A stretch of DNA of 37,027 nucleotides, taken from IMG/VR virus record IMGVR_UViG_3300044858_003524, positions 1 through 37,027 of that record. One strand, 5' to 3'. The number at the start of each line of letters is the position of its first letter. Position 1 is the stretch's first letter. The notes beneath the pieces are model-generated. The model worked only from the letters and a program-made list of their open reading frames with translations. It did no database searches and was not told where the DNA came from. This stretch comes from a virus. This document shows positions 20,997 through 29,124 of the stretch, piece by piece. The translations under genes were made by a program, and so were the position numbers.

Positions 20997-23435
20997 ATGT
21001 CAATCACCACACCACATGACCTCCAGCGGGATACCCTGCTGGGGGCTTGTCGTTTAGCAGCAGTGGCAGGTGCGGCAAGTGTGAGTAGTGGTGTGTGGGG
21101 TTCGACTTCTTCACCCCGCGTTGTCAGTTCCAACATTCAGGGTTATGTCGGTGGTCTGCACCGTGGCCGACTCCCGATGATTGAAATCTGGCAGCTTGGT
21201 GACCAGACTTGGGATCGTCAGTCTGCTGATGGGTGTGGCACGATGACAAGCAACTGGAATGTGCGTATCCACGTCAACGGACCAAGCTGGTCAGCAGCGG
21301 ACAGTCTCGCCCGAGCCATCGCGTTGACTGCCTTGATTGGCATCCGCGCCTCCGACTACATGACTGTTGGTAATGAGTCGTTCGGTGAACTGACCCCGAC
21401 CCCGCTTGGTTTTGCTCTTGACATCAGCCTTTCGCTCGAACACACGTTCAGCAGGACCGACTACGAAACGGTCAGTTCCATCGATTACACACCGTTGATC
21501 TTCACGGTCGATACAACCAAGACGTCAGCGGGAAGCACTGCTGCGGACCACTTCAAGCTTCCGCTCCTGACGGGTGGGGCGTACGACTTCCAAGTGGATT
21601 GGGGCGACGGCAACACGGACGCGATCACGGTATGGAACGACGCCGCGACGGATCACGCCTATGCAGCGCCCGGCGTCTATACCGTGTCGATCCTTGGCGT
21701 TTGCTGGGGCTGGCAGTTCGCGGGTACCGGGGACACGCTCAAGCCGCATACACTCAGTCAGTGGGGCAATGGGTGGCGGTTCACTATCGGGAACGCGGGC
21801 GGCGAGCAGCATTGGGAAGGTTGCGCGAACCTCGTCGTTACCGCGACCGATACGCCGGACATGACGGATGCAACCTCGTTGCGCCGGTCGTTCCTGGCGT
21901 GTGCATTGTTGACCGGACTCGGGAACCAAGCATGGGACCTCAGTGGGGTCGATTCTATTAGTTCCATGTTCGAGGGCGCGACCGCGTTCAACCAAGACCT
22001 CGGAGCGTGGGACGTCGGCAACATCACGAACATGTTCACCTTGTTCAACACGGCGACAAACTTCAACAATGGCGGGAGTGATTCCATCAAGGATTGGGAC
22101 ACGTCGAAAGTTTATTGGATGTATGCCATGTTCAAGGATACCGCGTTCAACCAGCCGATAGGGGGCTGGGACGTTAGTGGGGTTTACTCCATGGCGTACA
22201 TGTTCAGCGGGTCCCCGTTCAACCAAGACATCGCCGGTTGGGATACGAGCTTTTGCGCGGACATGTCATACATGCTCCGCAATACACCAATCAACCGGGA
22301 CTTAAGTGGGTGGAACGTCGAGAATGTCGCAAACTTCCAGAACATGCTAAACGGTGCGACCGCGTTCAAACAGAACCTGGGCGCATGGTGGATGCGTTCG
22401 GGGTCGAGCGGGTTCGCGAATATGTTCAACGCGGGAGACATGAACCTCGGCGGAAGCCCGGCAAACATCGTAACGAACGCGCAGGAGTTCAACAACGCTG
22501 CATGGACCAAGACGAACCTGACCGTCGCGACGAACACGACCGCCGCGCCGGACGGTTCGACGACCGCCGATAGCCTTCGGCCCTCCGCGACCAATAGCAC
22601 CGACCACAGCGTCAAGCAGACGAAAACAGTCGTCAACGGAACTGCGTACACGGTTCGTGTTGCGCTCCGGGCGTTGCAACTCACCTGGGGGCAACTCATC
22701 TGCACCGGCGCGATCACTGCTGATGTTTATGTCAACCTCTCGACCGGGGCCATTGAAAGCAGCAATGGCGCGGTGAGCGTGACTGACGTCGGCGGCGGGT
22801 GGTATGTTCTGGAAATCACAGGTGTGGCTTCCACCACCAGTCTCGTCATGCAGATCAAAGCATGGAACAACGCCAGCGGGACGAGCTTCGCGGGCAACGC
22901 CAGCGACGCGATAGCCGCATGGCAGGCGTCCATGTTCGACGGTGGGAGCCTGGACAACTACAGCAACTTCTTGAGTGATATTGTGGGATGGACTGGGGGC
23001 GGTGATGGTTCCGCGACCCGTACCGGGGTCACTGCTGTCACTGTTGCTGTTGGTGGTGTTGGCTACACCGTGGGGGATGTTCTCACTGTGGTTGGTGGTA
23101 CGCTCGGAGTCGGGAGCAAGTCGGCAGAAATCAAAGTCGCCACCATCGACGGAGCCGGGGCGGTCCTCACCACCACTCTGCATCGTGGTTCCGGTAACTA
23201 TGACACGCAGCCAGCCAACGCGGCAGCGACGACGGGTGGCACCGGGAGCGGTTGCACGCTGACCCTGACCTGGGGTACGAAGTTCGCTGGTCTGCCAGTC
23301 AGCAAGTCATTCAGTGGTGGCAGTGCCAAGTACAGCATAAAAGACCGTCTCGCTACGAACGCACGCAAGAACCTCATCCTTGCCACTGGTAGTGGGGGCA
23401 AGGGATGGACTATCACGGATGGGGGACCACTCTAA
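20997..23435 (+). CDS. Large capsid/neck surface protein with BspA-type (DUF285) repeats
   Basis: The 812-residue protein is modular. Residues 1-160 form a compact domain with W-N-V-R-I-H-V-N-G-P and F-A-L-D-I-S-L-S, like a virion-attachment or tail-terminator-type domain (uncertain). Residues about 175-300 include V-D-W-G-D-G-N-T-D and H-A-Y-A-A-P-G-V-Y-T-V, a PKD-like signature. Residues 320-478 hold DUF285/BspA repeats, then a lectin-like beta domain (about 490-650) and a G-V-G-Y segment (about 680-690). It lies right after the coat gene, so it may be a head or neck fibre that binds host or surface glycans. GGGGGAG precedes ATG 20997. Not recognised as a whole. Confidence 0.7.
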   Translation: MSITTPHDLQRDTLLGACRLAAVAGAASVSSGVWGSTSSPRVVSSNIQGYVGGLHRGRLPMIEIWQLGDQTWDRQSADGCGTMTSNWNVRIHVNGPSWSAADSLARAIALTALIGIRASDYMTVGNESFGELTPTPLGFALDISLSLEHTFSRTDYETVSSIDYTPLIFTVDTTKTSAGSTAADHFKLPLLTGGAYDFQVDWGDGNTDAITVWNDAATDHAYAAPGVYTVSILGVCWGWQFAGTGDTLKPHTLSQWGNGWRFTIGNAGGEQHWEGCANLVVTATDTPDMTDATSLRRSFLACALLTGLGNQAWDLSGVDSISSMFEGATAFNQDLGAWDVGNITNMFTLFNTATNFNNGGSDSIKDWDTSKVYWMYAMFKDTAFNQPIGGWDVSGVYSMAYMFSGSPFNQDIAGWDTSFCADMSYMLRNTPINRDLSGWNVENVANFQNMLNGATAFKQNLGAWWMRSGSSGFANMFNAGDMNLGGSPANIVTNAQEFNNAAWTKTNLTVATNTTAAPDGSTTADSLRPSATNSTDHSVKQTKTVVNGTAYTVRVALRALQLTWGQLICTGAITADVYVNLSTGAIESSNGAVSVTDVGGGWYVLEITGVASTTSLVMQIKAWNNASGTSFAGNASDAIAAWQASMFDGGSLDNYSNFLSDIVGWTGGGDGSATRTGVTAVTVAVGGVGYTVGDVLTVVGGTLGVGSKSAEIKVATIDGAGAVLTTTLHRGSGNYDTQPANAAATTGGTGSGCTLTLTWGTKFAGLPVSKSFSGGSAKYSIKDRLATNARKNLILATGSGGKGWTITDGGPL
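21960..22425 (+). repeat. Tandem BspA/DUF285 repeats (protein level)
   Basis: About six units of 24-27 residues follow the pattern M-F-x-x-a-x-x-F-N-Q-x-l-x-x-W-D-V-x-x-V-x-x-M. This repeat family is common in bacterial, Mycoplasma and protist surface proteins and is involved in binding. The units differ at DNA level, so they are not a recent expansion. Confidence 0.8.
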
Positions 23436-23605
23436 TGCCGACTATCGATCACCCCGAGTCCGTCGTTTGGTTCATTGTTCACGAAGGCCCGATCGTGCAT
23501 AGCGGGTATGTTTGCCCAAATACACGCATGGACACCTCGTTGGCGAACCTCGAAACCTTCAACAGCGAGGAAGCCATGCGGGCTCGCCTCCTGGAACTAG
23601 TTTGA
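23435..23605 (+). CDS. Small hypothetical protein after the surface protein
   Basis: The 56-residue protein starts at ATG 23435, sharing its A with the stop of the preceding gene (TAATG), so translation is coupled. It is a small mixed protein (V-V-W-F-I-V-H-E-G-P-I-V-H-S-G, then N-S-E-E-A-M-R-A-R-L-L-E). Coupling to the surface protein suggests a chaperone or accessory role; I do not recognise the family. Confidence 0.6.
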   Translation: MPTIDHPESVVWFIVHEGPIVHSGYVCPNTRMDTSLANLETFNSEEAMRARLLELV

Positions 23606-23607
23606 CT

Positions 23608-24066
23608 ATGGCAGACCCAGCTATCATACCGACGGATTTTCCTGCAATCATCGAAAAGGTTGGGCTGGCAATCGCCACCATCCTTGGGCTGATATATGTC
23701 TTGAGGTGGCTGTCACAAATGCATCTGCTCGCGCTCAACTCTCGGATCACCACGCTCGAAGCTGTGGTTGCTAAACGAGACAGCCAGATCGAAGCAGCAC
23801 AACTGCTCATCAACACACAAGCCAACCAACATGCGCACGAGATAAAGGATATCGCAATCCGCCTCGTGACTGAAATCAGAGAAAATCGATCGTTCAACCG
23901 TGAGCAGCATGCCGTCTTGGCGCGACTGCTCGATAAGCTGGACGCTCGACCCTGCATGGCCGTTGATTATCAACCGCACCATCACGCCAAGGGTGATCCC
24001 CGTTCTCCCAGTAGTTCTGAATTACCACAGGTCCCGACCGATCGGGTGTCGCCTCGTGGCGGGTGA
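23608..24066 (+). CDS. Single-span membrane protein with coiled coil, possible lysis factor
   Basis: The 152-residue protein has one hydrophobic span (residues 17-35), then a helical coiled-coil region (about 40-115: N-S-R-I-T-T-L-E-A-V-V-A-K-R-D-S-Q-I-E-A-A-Q) and a Pro/Ser-rich basic tail. The layout resembles phage i-spanins or some holins, and the next gene encodes a lipoprotein, so the pair could be a lysis or envelope module. The ATG at 23608 is chosen because the hydrophobic span follows it directly; the upstream reading overlaps the preceding gene in another frame. Confidence 0.6.
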   Translation: MADPAIIPTDFPAIIEKVGLAIATILGLIYVLRWLSQMHLLALNSRITTLEAVVAKRDSQIEAAQLLINTQANQHAHEIKDIAIRLVTEIRENRSFNREQHAVLARLLDKLDARPCMAVDYQPHHHAKGDPRSPSSSELPQVPTDRVSPRGG

Positions 24067-24097
24067 TCTTTTCCAATACGCGGTCGGTGGGTGCGCA

Positions 24098-24850
24098 TTG
24101 AACGTACCCATTCGGCTATTCGGTATTTACCTAGTACTTGTACTGCTTGCAGGTTGCAACACTGAGATACGCACTAACGCAGCCACCGATGGTCGCAGTG
24201 ACACCGCGACGGATAACGCCACCGTCGCTGCTGTTGCTGCTGCCGAAGCCCGGGCCAGAGCAGCAGAAGGCGGGATGAGCAAAGCCGATGCTGCCGCTGC
24301 CCAAGCACGAGCGGATGCTCTGGCCAAGGCAGCAGAGGCGGAAGACGCGAGGCAGGCCAAGCTTCGTGCTGAAGACGAATCGCGGACAGAGCGTGGGCGG
24401 GCAGCAGCGATCGCGGAGGATCGTGCCCGTCTCGGCTGGTGGGCGACTGCGGCTGGTATCACCCTGCTGGTCCTCGCTGCTGGGGCTTCGGTCCTGGGTT
24501 GGTGGTATGGCTTGGGCAAGCTGACGCAGGGTATTGGTGCAGCCTGCGCTGCTGCTGGTGGGGCGGCACTGCTCCTTGGTCTGTCGTGGGGCTGGCTGCC
24601 GATTTTGGCGGGTGTGGTCATCGTAGGTGGCTCGCTGGTCCTGCTCTTGCGCAAGGCCGCGCAGTCGATCAGCAACCACGCAGAACGTATGCACAGGGCT
24701 GATCCTCTTGCTGGTGGTACTGAAGTCAAAGCCATCAGTGCTGTCGAACAGGTTGAAGGCGGAGTGTGGACAGCGGTTCAGAGACTTCGCGGCAAGCCGG
24801 TCAACCTTGACAAGCTACAGCGCTTGCTATCCACTACCGGAAGGGGATAA
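24098..24850 (+). CDS. Lipoprotein with Ala-rich coiled coil and three membrane spans
   Basis: From TTG 24098 the protein (250 residues) starts with an ideal lipoprotein signal: a short basic n-region, a hydrophobic core and the lipobox V-L-L-A-G-C at Cys20. An Ala/Glu/Arg coiled coil (about 40-110) is followed by three hydrophobic spans (about 113-136, 140-160 and 164-185) and a soluble tail. GTG 24056, overlapping the previous gene by 11 bp, is another possible start and would lengthen the n-region. It might be an outer-membrane-linked lysis protein or a superinfection-exclusion factor. Combining a lipobox with later membrane spans is unusual. Confidence 0.55.
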   Translation: MNVPIRLFGIYLVLVLLAGCNTEIRTNAATDGRSDTATDNATVAAVAAAEARARAAEGGMSKADAAAAQARADALAKAAEAEDARQAKLRAEDESRTERGRAAAIAEDRARLGWWATAAGITLLVLAAGASVLGWWYGLGKLTQGIGAACAAAGGAALLLGLSWGWLPILAGVVIVGGSLVLLLRKAAQSISNHAERMHRADPLAGGTEVKAISAVEQVEGGVWTAVQRLRGKPVNLDKLQRLLSTTGRG

Positions 24851-24853
24851 CCC

Positions 24854-25630
24854 ATGTTCAACAACTTTGGTGCCGACAACGCCGACATCCTGCTCAAGTT
24901 CGCTCTGGCCGGGTACGTCCCGACCGATGACGAATTTGGTGGGGCAGCAGCGCTGACCGAGGCCCTCGAAGATGCCGTGCGCGAAATCGTCCAGGCGATG
25001 CCTGCCACCTTGCGCGACGCAATCCAGCGTCCCGACCTCATGCTCGTCGAATCACGGGCGACGGCAAACCAGACGCAGGTCTTTGCCAAGCTGCTGCCGC
25101 TGGTGCTGGGCAGGACGCACGTGTGGGCGGGCAATCCGCAGCAGTTCGTCTCAAAACCAGTCCTGCTCAACTTCCCATGGGAGCGGTCTGGTTATCTGGC
25201 AGCGGTAAACCTGCGTGGTGGTCTGTCGATGCCAACTCCACCCGGTGCAGCGGTCGAAATGGCCGAGGACAAGTTCACCGTCAACAGCTTGACCACCGGG
25301 CAGATCACGCTGGTTGATCCGCTCAACCGCAACGATCAGGTGTTTATCTCGTACGAGGTGGACATCGAGAACGTCGCGTTCGCCATGCCCTCACTGGCCG
25401 ACCTCGCGGTCACTGGTGCGGCATCGGTCCTGGGGGCGAAGCTTTATCCACAAGCGTCGAGCCAGTGGCCCTACGTCCAGTCGCTCTCCGAATCCTGGAC
25501 CAACGGGCTCGAGGGTTTGGCCACGGGTGAATGGGTCCCGGCTGAACTGCGCGTGATCCAGTGGTGGAAGGCCCCCGAACCCAACAAGGCCGAAGGCCGG
25601 GTCGGGTCAGTCCGTCGCTACCGGGCGTGA
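24854..25630 (+). CDS. Head or connector structural protein, unknown
   Basis: The 258-residue protein follows a strong ribosome site (AAGGGGAT) before ATG 24854. It has a helical N-terminal half and a beta-rich C-terminal half (V-F-I-S-Y-E-V-D-I-E-N-V-A-F-A-M). I do not recognise the family. It lies between membrane proteins and the MuF-type head genes in the late operon, so a head-completion or neck role is likely. Confidence 0.55.
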   Translation: MFNNFGADNADILLKFALAGYVPTDDEFGGAAALTEALEDAVREIVQAMPATLRDAIQRPDLMLVESRATANQTQVFAKLLPLVLGRTHVWAGNPQQFVSKPVLLNFPWERSGYLAAVNLRGGLSMPTPPGAAVEMAEDKFTVNSLTTGQITLVDPLNRNDQVFISYEVDIENVAFAMPSLADLAVTGAASVLGAKLYPQASSQWPYVQSLSESWTNGLEGLATGEWVPAELRVIQWWKAPEPNKAEGRVGSVRRYRA

Positions 25631-25631
25631 C

Positions 25632-26249
25632 ATGACCAACGACGAAGCCGAAAAGCTGGTCGAGCGTGCCGACCAAGCTGGCATCATGGCGGCATCGCGG
25701 ACGATCAACCTCCTCGCCACGGCATCAACCGACGCGATGATCGCGGCGATCCGTTCTGTCTCGGGCGATTCTGGTGCTGGTCTCGACGAGCAGAGGAAGG
25801 ACCTCCTTGCCGTCCGGACCAAGCTGTCGTCTGCATTCGCCTCGACCGAATCCGCACTGGCTGTGTTGGTGGTGACACAGATGGGTGTCGCTGTCGTGTC
25901 CGGATTCATGGCCGAGGTTGATGCACAGAACGAAGCCCTGCCTGAGAAGACCGTGATCAAGCCTGACAAGAAGGAAGCCCTGCTGCTGGCCGAGCTTCCG
26001 ATCCTGGGCAACACAAGGCAAGAGACTGCAGCGCATATTGCCGGATCATGGCGATTTGCAGTCGAGGGCGACGTTGGCAAGGCTGCCGCGATTGGTGACG
26101 CGAGCACTCTGCCACCTGCGATCCTGGACACCAACCGCAAGACTGCGAACCAAGTAGCGAATGCCGTGGCCGAATCGTGGGTCGCTGGGCAGGGAGCGGC
26201 ACGGAGGGCCATCGGCATTGCTCTGACAAGGATGGTGCAGAATGCCTGA
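25632..26249 (+). CDS. Helical head protein, possible N-terminal half of a split MuF
   Basis: This 205-residue, almost wholly helical protein ends with R-K-T-A-N-Q-V-A-N-A-V-A-E-S-W, similar to the helical region that precedes the conserved C-terminal block in MuF/SPP1 gp7-type minor head proteins. The next gene starts inside its end (8-bp overlap) and begins almost at that conserved block. I therefore suspect the ordinary single MuF gene is split in two here. Minor head proteins sit inside the capsid near the portal and may be ejected with DNA. Confidence 0.55.
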   Translation: MTNDEAEKLVERADQAGIMAASRTINLLATASTDAMIAAIRSVSGDSGAGLDEQRKDLLAVRTKLSSAFASTESALAVLVVTQMGVAVVSGFMAEVDAQNEALPEKTVIKPDKKEALLLAELPILGNTRQETAAHIAGSWRFAVEGDVGKAAAIGDASTLPPAILDTNRKTANQVANAVAESWVAGQGAARRAIGIALTRMVQNA

Positions 26250-27768
26250 GGTCACTGTCACCACGACCGATCTGCAGGCAGCGCTCTCAATTGAGAACGC
26301 CGAGGGCATCGATCAAGGCCACCTCGACAGCAACGTCGTGTGGTACGAGTTCCTGACTCAGAATGACGACCGCGTCCGCCCAAGTCATCGCGCCCTGCAT
26401 GGGACGGTTTGGCGGGTGGGTGACGTGTCGGCACCAGTTCCGCCCCTGGATTACGGCTGCCGGTGCTTCATCCGGTACGTGGCCAAACCGGGCAGCGAGG
26501 CTGAGAAGATCCTGCCTCCTGCACCGTCGCAGCCGACCACCCAAGCCAAGGCGTGGGGCAAGTGGCTCGACGACAAGGTCCCGACCTGGGATGACTTGGT
26601 CAAGGCGGCAATGGCCGCCCCTGTCGAGGATCGCTTGCCGACCTTGGCCCTGTCGATCCAGAAGGCGACCGGCAAGGGGCTGCCCGAGTCCCGGGATCTG
26701 GCTCGCATGGCCCTAGCAACCGAGCAGCAGGGGGCTAAGTCGCCAGCCAGTCTGAAAGTCCAGAAGCCAGTGACACCCGCCGCCCCAGCCCCTCCTGCTC
26801 CTTTGCCCGTCGTGGCACCGTCCGTGCCCACGGAGACAGTTCCGGCCCCGACCCCTGTCCCAGTGGCACCTGCCGTCCCTGTGCCTCCCGTGGCCCCTCC
26901 CGTGGTCGTCCCGAGGACAGCCCCAACCACCCTGCCAGTCCCGGTCCTGGGCAGTACCACCAAGCCACCCGGCAAGGCGTACCAGAAAGCAGGGTACCTA
27001 GAACCCGGAGACCTCAAACCGCTGCCTGGGGTTGGTCCGGAATGGAAGGGAGCCAAAACCATCGACGAACTGAGGAAGCTGACCAAGCAGGACGCTACCG
27101 TCTTCGGCATGCGGTCAGACAACGCGCAAGAAGTCAGGCGCAACCGGAACTACAGCGGCGAACTGGCGCAACAGATGACGGACGACCAGAAGATCGGGGT
27201 GAAGAGATTCACCAAGGGTTACGATCGCTATATCCGCATGCTCGATCGTGGGGCGACACTCGAAGAGGTGGCCAAGGACATGATCGACGGAGCGAAACGC
27301 GACGTCGGTCCGCTCAAGAACGAGAGACTGAGCGAGCGGGAAGCCCTCGCGATGTCGTACGCCAAGATGGCCGACGAACACCGGAAGGACCTGCTGTCTG
27401 GTTTGGCCGCGCAGGAGCGAGTGCCACGCTGGAAGGTCCTGTACCGAGGCATGTCTAACCTCACCGACGAACAAACCCTCGCCTTCCTCCAGTCGGACGA
27501 AGTCGGTATGGGTGCGGTATCGTCAACTAGCAACACTTTCGGCGTAGCGGTCGGGTTTGCCACCAGGAGCCAGAATAAACACGCTGTGATCCTCCGCATG
27601 AAGGACACGCTTGGTGCTCCGATCAAGAGCATGAGCGAGTACGACTCGGAAGATGAGGTACTCGTGACCAAGGACCAGAAATGGAAAATCACGGGCGTCA
27701 ACAAGACCGCTAATAGCGAAGTGACGGGCGACCTCTGGTTCGTTGACCTCGAACCGATCGAACGCTAA
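26242..27768 (+). CDS. MuF minor head protein fused to an ADP-ribosyltransferase
   Basis: The 508-residue protein opens with the MuF core: V-W34-Y-E-F-L, D43-R-V-R-P-S-H49, L-H-G and P-P-L-D-Y-G-C73-R-C75-F. A Pro/Val-rich linker (about 170-235) leads to a helical region and then an R-S-E class mono-ADP-ribosyltransferase: V-L-Y-R402-G-M, S428-T-S430 in V-S-S-T-S-N, and E470-D-E472-V-L. All three NAD-binding and catalytic motifs are intact. Such MuF-toxin fusions are carried in the virion and are likely injected to modify host proteins, as T4 Alt does. AAGGA precedes ATG 26242. The target is unknown. Confidence 0.88.
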   Translation: MPEVTVTTTDLQAALSIENAEGIDQGHLDSNVVWYEFLTQNDDRVRPSHRALHGTVWRVGDVSAPVPPLDYGCRCFIRYVAKPGSEAEKILPPAPSQPTTQAKAWGKWLDDKVPTWDDLVKAAMAAPVEDRLPTLALSIQKATGKGLPESRDLARMALATEQQGAKSPASLKVQKPVTPAAPAPPAPLPVVAPSVPTETVPAPTPVPVAPAVPVPPVAPPVVVPRTAPTTLPVPVLGSTTKPPGKAYQKAGYLEPGDLKPLPGVGPEWKGAKTIDELRKLTKQDATVFGMRSDNAQEVRRNRNYSGELAQQMTDDQKIGVKRFTKGYDRYIRMLDRGATLEEVAKDMIDGAKRDVGPLKNERLSEREALAMSYAKMADEHRKDLLSGLAAQERVPRWKVLYRGMSNLTDEQTLAFLQSDEVGMGAVSSTSNTFGVAVGFATRSQNKHAVILRMKDTLGAPIKSMSEYDSEDEVLVTKDQKWKITGVNKTANSEVTGDLWFVDLEPIER

Positions 27769-27968
27769 CCGAGGATCGCGACCTTCTTGCCGTCGGGTGT
27801 GGTCACGACTTCGACCGCTTGACCGACGGGAGCGGAACGCAGGGCGTCGCGTTCCTCCTTGGTCGGTTCATACGGCTTCGGTTCGATCTTGTCGGTGGGT
27901 GTGGTGTCCATGCCACCAGTAAACAGCGGGGCCAGCAACTTGCCAGTCCTGCGGCGTAGGTGTTTCAT
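27765..27968 (-). CDS. Small protein, last gene of the minus-strand island
   Basis: The 67-residue protein has a basic N-terminus, a Pro/Lys/Glu middle (P-K-P-Y-E-P-T-K-E-E-R) and a beta end (V-E-V-V-T-T-P-D-G-K-K-V-A-I-L-G). Its ATG overlaps the previous stop by four bases. Its stop overlaps the stop of the convergent MuF gene by four bases. Function unknown. Confidence 0.6.
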   Translation of the reverse strand: MKHLRRRTGKLLAPLFTGGMDTTPTDKIEPKPYEPTKEERDALRSAPVGQAVEVVTTPDGKKVAILG

Positions 27969-28180
27969 TTGTGTTTCCAGACGGTCAGTCCGTCGTCACG
28001 TTTCGGTAACTGGTCGGGTTTGCACCAGCAACCGCCGTTGCACCAGTGCGGGACCTTCGATTTGTCGATTGGGATCAGGTGTTTGCGTCGCCCCCTGCTC
28101 CGCACGACGTAGTCGGGCAGAAGCAGGAGATCCGCTGGAATGTGCGGGCTCGGACCCCGTGGGCGGTTAGTTTCCGACAC
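27965..28180 (-). CDS. Small Cys-containing protein of the island
   Basis: The 71-residue basic protein contains W-C-N-G-G-C-W-C-K near its C-terminus, possibly a metal knuckle, and R-S-R-G-R-R-K-H in the middle. It overlaps both neighbours (14 bp upstream, ATGA downstream). Not recognised; nucleic-acid binding is possible. Confidence 0.65.
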   Translation of the reverse strand: MSETNRPRGPSPHIPADLLLLPDYVVRSRGRRKHLIPIDKSKVPHWCNGGCWCKPDQLPKRDDGLTVWKHK

Positions 28181-28382
28181 GGTCGCAGGCCCCGCCAGCC
28201 TGCAGGACTGATCCCACGTGGTTCAGTTCGAGAATGAGCGAACGCAGCAGTGGCTCGGAATCAACCGCCCCATCGCGGCGCATCTTGGCAATCGCGTTAG
28301 TCAGCTTTTGCGCGTTCCTCTCGCTGTAGCGTTCAGCGCGATCGACCGGGACGAAGCTGATGGCGAATTGGCTGGCGGGCAT
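28167..28382 (-). CDS. Small helical protein of the island
   Basis: The 71-residue protein starts at ATG 28382, with AGGAA and the conserved CACACC leader upstream. Its middle is helical and charged (R-N-A-Q-K-L-T-N-A-I-A-K-M-R-R-D-G). I do not recognise it. Confidence 0.65.
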   Translation of the reverse strand: MPASQFAISFVPVDRAERYSERNAQKLTNAIAKMRRDGAVDSEPLLRSLILELNHVGSVLQAGGACDRVGN

Positions 28383-28420
28383 GGTGTGTTCCTGTATCGG
28401 GGGTTGGTGTGCGGTTGGGA

Positions 28421-28717
28421 TCACAGAGCCCATTCCGGGGCTCCGAAGTCACGCTCGAAGGCGTAGCGGTCTGCGATCAGTTCGGGAGCGGAAAGCATCG
28501 GGCGCTTGATCTCGGTCTCGCCCTCTCGGAACGGGCGGAGTTCGACCTTGTAGCTGCATTCCTCGCCGTCGGCGTTCATGCGCTGGGCGTAGGCGTCAGC
28601 CTCACGCTTGGTGGCGAAGCGGCAATCGACGCTGGTGGCCGAGCCGAGGATGGCATCGGTGCTGGGGCAAACCAGCGGATAGGTGATCAGGACGGCGAAG
28701 GCGGGGTGGCTGGTCAT
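28421..28717 (-). CDS. Hypothetical protein of the island
   Basis: The 98-residue protein has alternating beta and helix (F-A-V-L-I-T-Y-P-L-V, then K-R-E-A-D-A-Y-A-Q-R-M-N-A-D-G). A ribosome site, CAGGAACACACC, directly precedes ATG 28717 and is nearly the same as that before the 28382 gene. Function unknown. Confidence 0.65.
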   Translation of the reverse strand: MTSHPAFAVLITYPLVCPSTDAILGSATSVDCRFATKREADAYAQRMNADGEECSYKVELRPFREGETEIKRPMLSAPELIADRYAFERDFGAPEWAL

Positions 28718-28753
28718 GGTGTGTTCCTGTGTTGGCGTGGTGGGTGGGGTGGT

Positions 28754-29044
28754 TCAGATCTTCGGGTAACGGGTCGAGTACGACCAGATGATCGATTCGG
28801 TGCGGGGGTCCCAGGTCGTCCGTTCGACCTTGCCATTGCGGCGGATCAGGTAGCTGATCGCGATCCAGCCATAGCGGGCGGCGAGGTCCTTCTCAAGATT
28901 GGTGCTGGGCGTCTTCTCGACGGTCAGCCAGTAGGTCCCGCAGTCGTCCAGGGTGCGGGTGCAGTGCAGGCCCGAGCCAAAGGTCGGGGCAAGGTTATAA
29001 ACTGCCTTCTGCTGGCTCTTGCTGGGCTTGATCGTCTTGGTCAT
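28754..29044 (-). CDS. Hypothetical protein, first gene of the island
   Basis: The 96-residue protein has a Lys/Ser N-terminus followed by a beta-rich domain (T-Y-W-L-T-V-E-K-T, W-I-A-I-S-Y-L-I-R-R-N-G-K-V-E). ATG 29044 is chosen because promoter copy 4 and AAGGGAACACACG lie directly upstream. It leads the five-gene minus-strand unit. Not recognised. Confidence 0.68.
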   Translation of the reverse strand: MTKTIKPSKSQQKAVYNLAPTFGSGLHCTRTLDDCGTYWLTVEKTPSTNLEKDLAARYGWIAISYLIRRNGKVERTTWDPRTESIIWSYSTRYPKI

Positions 29045-29070
29045 CGTGTGTTCCCTTGTGTTGTGACAGC

Positions 29071-29098
29071 ATCTTAGCACTCGGGGCAAGCCTGTCAA
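29071..29098 (-). promoter_or_regulatory. Early promoter copy 4: TTGACA-16-TAAGAT
   Basis: Minus strand: TTGACA (29098-29093), 16-bp spacer GGCTTGCCCCGAGTGC, TAAGAT (29076-29071). It is almost identical to copy 2, and drives the minus-strand island inside the late region. Confidence 0.85.
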
Positions 29099-29124
29099 GT
29101 ATGGCGTCACAACACCCCGACGGG

